Assembly (NCBI GenBank): GCA_964437735.1
Contig: CAYTID010000096.1
Coordinates: 1-8,155, forward strand
Origin: CAYTID01 sp964437735
GTDB taxonomy: Bacteria > Bacteroidota > Ignavibacteria > UBA10030 > BY39
Direction of reading: 5' to 3'
Length of the DNA stretch: 8,155 bases
In this document: in pieces, positions 6,545 to 8,155 of the stretch
Layout: the number at the start of each line of letters is the position of its first letter
How positions within the stretch are numbered: the first letter of the stretch is position 1
The notes under the pieces: model-generated
Databases searched by the model: none
What the model saw: the letters and a program-made list of their open reading frames with translations, nothing else
What the model was told of the DNA's origin: nothing
Program-made: the position numbers and the translations under genes

Positions 6545-6643
6545 TCATTTTGTGATATTTTTATTTTTTTCTTTTTTAGATATTAAAGAAACTGCTATCT
6601 TGGTTGTAGTGTAAACAATAATCGTCATTACCAATGTAACCAT
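6545..6643 (-). CDS. Small single-TM peptide ORF, 32 aa, upstream of the C39-like gene
   Basis: A 32-codon reading frame starts at ATG 6643 and stops at TGA 6547-6545. A ribosome site GAGGA lies 7 nt before the ATG, better than that of the next gene. The peptide has a hydrophobic stretch at about 2-21 (VTLVMTIIVYTTTKIAVSLI, with one Lys) followed by a Lys/Asn tail (KKEKNKNITK), the layout of a small membrane peptide with its basic tail inside the cell. It ends 55 nt before the start of the C39-like gene, so it may be the first gene of the operon or a translated leader. No family is recognised. AT-rich DNA gives hydrophobic and Lys-rich frames by chance, so the SD site and position are the main support. 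Confidence 0.45.
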   Translation of the reverse strand: MVTLVMTIIVYTTTKIAVSLISKKEKNKNITK

Positions 6644-6675
6644 AACATTATCCTCGTTTTTGTTAATAAATTGTT

Positions 6676-6681
6676 ATTATA
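6676..6681 (-). promoter_or_regulatory. Candidate -10 element for the sORF and C39-like operon
   Basis: TATAAT on the minus strand lies about 33 nt upstream of the sORF start at 6643. The expected -35 position (about 6699-6704) has no good TTGACA match. In DNA this AT-rich a TATAAT can occur by chance, so the call is tentative. Confidence 0.3.
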
Positions 6682-6700
6682 AATTAATTATTACCATTTA

Positions 6701-6719
6701 GAAAAATATCTGATTTTTC
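6701..6719. promoter_or_regulatory. Perfect 7-bp inverted repeat near the candidate promoter
   Basis: GAAAAAT, 5-nt spacer ATCTG, ATTTTTC. It lies just after the DUF1232 pseudogene stop and overlaps the place where the -35 of the 6676 promoter would be. It could be an operator or the stem of a weak terminator; no T run follows it on the minus strand, which favours the operator reading slightly. Confidence 0.3.
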
Positions 6720-6728
6720 CAAATGATT

Positions 6729-7015
6729 TTAAGTTAAATGCGAATACACGCTGTATAATACACTGATTATCAAACATGCATCATCCAACCATCCGACCAA
6801 AGGTATAAAATCAGGAATGGCATCCGTTGGAAGAATAAAGTACCCGTGACTCCGATAATCAGATTTTTAACCCAAAGTGGAGTCTGAGGATCTTTTGCAC
6901 AGAAGAACATGGCTAGAATATTTCTTCCAAATGGAATTGAATTACTTACTTTTTTAACAAATTCAATGAATTTAATTTCTGAATATTACTTATAATATTT
7001 TGAATAATTTTCCAT
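6729..7015 (-). pseudogene. DUF1232 (YkvA-like) membrane protein, pseudogene
   Basis: Read from ATG 7015 the frame begins MENYSKYYK, meets TAA at 6988-6986 (codon 10), then continues in the same frame with YSEIKFIEFVKKV and, further on, AKDPQTPLWVKNLIIGVTG. At about 6843-6844 one base is missing; the next frame carries YFILPTDAIPDFIPLVGWLDDA and ends ...YSVYSHLT at TAA 6731-6729. The PxDxIPDxIPxxGxxDD block is the hallmark of DUF1232, and DP.TP...K.LI.G before it is also typical of the family, so the call is secure although the function of DUF1232 is not well defined. Two separate lesions argue for true decay rather than one sequencing error. The end also looks short for the family. Sequencing errors cannot be fully excluded. 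Confidence 0.82.
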
Positions 7016-7077
7016 TTTATTCTTTAGAAATATTTTTTATCTCTCATGCAGAAATACCGAATCGAGGCACTGCTCTA

Positions 7078-7170
7078 TTAATCTTTTATTTTAAAAAAAC
7101 TCCAAGGTTTAAAGAGCCACCTTATTAAGTTTACTATTCTTTGAACATCGTTATTTTCATCAATAATCAT
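7078..7170 (-). CDS. Small ORF, 30 aa, possibly a truncated remnant
   Basis: ATG 7170 has a good ribosome site (GGAG, 6 nt upstream) and opens a 30-codon frame with an acidic start (MIIDENNDVQ) followed by an amphipathic Trp-rich part (IVNLIRWLFKPWSFFKIKD). Just beyond the stop, another frame shifted by one base reads RLIEQCLDSVFLHER up to TAA 7039-7037, which looks protein-like. A single slip in the T7/A4 homopolymers around 7083-7099 would join them into a protein of about 44 residues ending 21 nt before the DUF1232 pseudogene. No family is recognised. It may be a broken small gene that was once co-transcribed with the DUF1232 gene. Confidence 0.35.
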   Translation of the reverse strand: MIIDENNDVQRIVNLIRWLFKPWSFFKIKD

Positions 7171-7248
7171 TTTTTACTCCACTCTTTGATTGCGTGTTTA
7201 ATTATCTTATAAATTAAGAGTTTGTTAAGAGAAGTTTTTCCAATTATC

Positions 7249-7413
7249 TTAAAATAATAATTTCATCAAGGCGGATCGTATTTGCAACCTGGATTTATAT
7301 CTTTCCATGCGATTTTTTTGATTTTTGTATGGCTCTAATATGAATGAAGACCGCGCAGCTTTCCCCAAAGGTATTCTCTTTTTAGTCAGTTTTATTTTTA
7401 TTCTTTCTTTCAT
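7249..7413 (-). pseudogene. Decayed ORF remnant with a protein-like end in another frame
   Basis: From ATG 7413 a 54-codon basic frame runs to TAA 7251-7249 (MKERIKIKLTKKRIPLGKAA...). It has no SD site. After the A7 run at about 7312-7318 the neighbouring frame reads IKKIAWKDINPGCKYDPP and stops at TGA, which looks more like a natural protein C-terminus than the basic frame does. I read this as a frameshifted remnant of a small gene, but no family is recognised and chance cannot be excluded. Confidence 0.25.
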
Positions 7414-7436
7414 GACATTATCAGATTAATATTCTT

Positions 7437-7536
7437 TCAGTTGTTATTCTTTACTTTTGTATTTTGTATAATCTGTGATACTGCTATTAATGTTATTTCT
7501 CCGATCTTAATATTGATACCGAATTCATTTTCTCAT
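7437..7536 (-). pseudogene. Decayed small ORF with frameshifted start
   Basis: A ribosome-site-like AGAGG lies directly before ATG 7536, but that frame stops after three codons (ATG AGA AAA TGA). The frame one base over reads ENEFGINIKIGEITLIAVSQ and on to IIQNTKVKNNN with TGA at 7439-7437, with natural-looking composition. One inserted base after the ATG explains the break. No family is recognised. It lies just upstream of the remnant at 7249-7413. Confidence 0.25.
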
Positions 7537-7935
7537 CCTCTATTATTATTTAATTAGAGTATATGGATATCCATTTTTCCAATTTTACATCAAAAATCTT
7601 ATTTTTTTTGCGCAATGTGAGATAATAAGAGTCGGAAAGATCTGATTTTTACAAACAGCGAAAAATTAGGTTCAAAGGATAGTGAAAAGGGAAAATGAAA
7701 AGTTTTGACTTATAGGTTCCTGCCTGAGGGAGGGGCAGACCTTGTGCCTTTATCACAAAAGATTGAAGGAGGGAAAGGATTAATGATTTAAAGATTAAAA
7801 ATAATTGGAATTATTAAAAAGAATGGAAAGATTATGTTTTTCCGGGGATTCATAAGGAAGAAGGAAATAAACAGTGAACAATAATCTTTTGATAAGTTAA
7901 TATCAATTAACCATTGACAATTGACCATTGATTTC
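7537..7935. other. Gene-free AT-rich intergenic stretch
   Basis: I see no reading frame with coding character on either strand. It holds the 12-bp palindrome (7563-7574), purine-rich low-complexity DNA around 7670-7710 and 7765-7880, a short GC-rich inverted repeat CTGCC/GGCAG (7720-7724 and 7734-7738), an inverted repeat GTTAAT/ATTAAC (7896-7911), and a direct repeat ACCATTGA (7910-7917 and 7924-7931) separated by CAATTG. Such short ATTGAC/CCATTG repeats are usual in intergenic DNA of some Bacteroidota/Chlorobi-group genomes. Confidence 0.5.
7563..7574. promoter_or_regulatory. Perfect 12-bp palindrome ATGGATATCCAT
   Basis: A self-complementary 12-mer lies about 27 nt upstream of the broken start at 7536. 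Its position would suit an operator for that lost gene. No match to a known regulator site is claimed. Confidence 0.25.
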
Positions 7936-8014
7936 GCCTTCCTTTATAGTCCCCCTTCATTCTGCGAACTCCGTCGGATAAAGCGTTCAGCATATTGAAA
8001 ATAAAAATGAAAAA
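7936..8014. repeat. 79-nt intergenic repeat, copy A
   Basis: It is the same length as copy B (8077-8155) and differs from it at four positions, all in the first 24 nt; the last 55 nt are identical. The core has an imperfect palindrome: TGCGAAC (7963-7969) pairs with GTTCAGCA (7985-7992) with one bulge, enclosing TCCG-T-CGGA (7970-7978). The end is A-rich (GAAAATAAAAATGAAAAA). On the minus strand each copy can be read as MLNALSDGVRR..., but this is a by-product of the repeat. Confidence 0.9.
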
Positions 8015-8076
8015 ATACCAAAAATATAATTTCGTGATCTTTAATTTTTGATATTTAATATTTGATCTTCTAAAAT

Positions 8077-8155
8077 GCCTTCCTTTACAGTCCGCCTCCG
8101 TTCTGCGAACTCCGTCGGATAAAGCGTTCAGCATATTGAAAATAAAAATGAAAAA
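8077..8155. repeat. 79-nt intergenic repeat, copy B (may continue past the window)
   Basis: Second copy, in the same orientation, starting 141 nt after copy A. The 62-nt spacer is AT-rich with internal TTTGAT/ATTTAATAT-type repetition. The copy reaches the last base of the window, so the true unit may be longer and more copies may follow. Confidence 0.88.

Noticed and set aside
7340..7429. Plus-strand 29-codon frame with a hydrophobic segment (FPKGILFLVSFIFILSF)
   Set aside because: No SD site; it is opposite a Lys-rich stretch, and T-rich DNA gives hydrophobic frames by chance.
7720..7738. CTGCC/GGCAG inverted repeat as a terminator
   Set aside because: The stem is only 5 bp, no T run follows on either strand and no gene ends nearby.
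7907..8134. 75-codon minus-strand frame starting MLNALSDGVRR and repeating that phrase
   Set aside because: It exists only because the 79-nt repeat occurs twice in the same frame; there is no ribosome site and the intervening part is AT-rich spacer translated as Phe/Ile/Tyr/Lys.
7936..8155. CRISPR array
   Set aside because: Two 79-nt copies with a 62-nt AT-rich spacer are too long and too few for CRISPR repeats, and no cas genes are present.

Overview
The window is about 8.2 kb of bacterial chromosome, and every gene I can support reads on the minus strand. The lineage cannot be fixed from sequence alone. AT-rich intergenic DNA, moderate-GC genes, good Shine-Dalgarno (SD) sites and short ACCATTGA-type intergenic repeats would fit the Ignavibacteria/Chlorobi/Bacteroidota group, but this is a low-to-moderate confidence inference.

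Layout, left to right in plus coordinates (so from the 3' to the 5' end of the minus-strand transcripts): (1) 1-291, the N-terminal 97 codons of a dihydropyrimidinase/hydantoinase with a GTG start. (2) 443-907, a small exported protein built from two tandem 65-residue Tyr/Gly/Asn/Ser/Pro-rich repeats, preceded by a clear intrinsic terminator (952-977) that closes the next cluster. (3) 1006-6489, a tightly packed run of seven genes. In transcription order these are a C39-like papain-fold protein, an acid-ceramidase/NAAA-type N-terminal-nucleophile hydrolase, a degenerate FtsZ/tubulin-like protein, a DUF445 (YjiN-like) membrane protein, a TPR protein and two small membrane proteins. Junctions between them are 2-18 nt gaps or 4-nt ATGA overlaps, except one 75-nt gap before the last two genes. 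(4) 6545-6643, a 32-codon single-TM small ORF with a good SD site, 55 nt upstream of the first gene of the cluster. (5) 6729-7536, an AT-rich stretch of decaying genes, including a recognisable DUF1232 pseudogene with one stop and one frameshift. (6) 7537-8155, gene-free DNA ending in two copies of a 79-nt repeat 141 nt apart.

The most interesting element is the 1006-6489 cluster. It joins an amide hydrolase of the ceramidase/NAAA family, a cysteine-peptidase-fold protein and an FtsZ-fold protein that keeps the overall FtsZ sequence plan but has lost the GGGTGTG loop and the T7 catalytic loop. Membrane proteins (DUF445 and two small ones) and a TPR scaffold follow. The tight spacing argues for a shared function, perhaps at the membrane, but the function itself cannot be read from the sequence.
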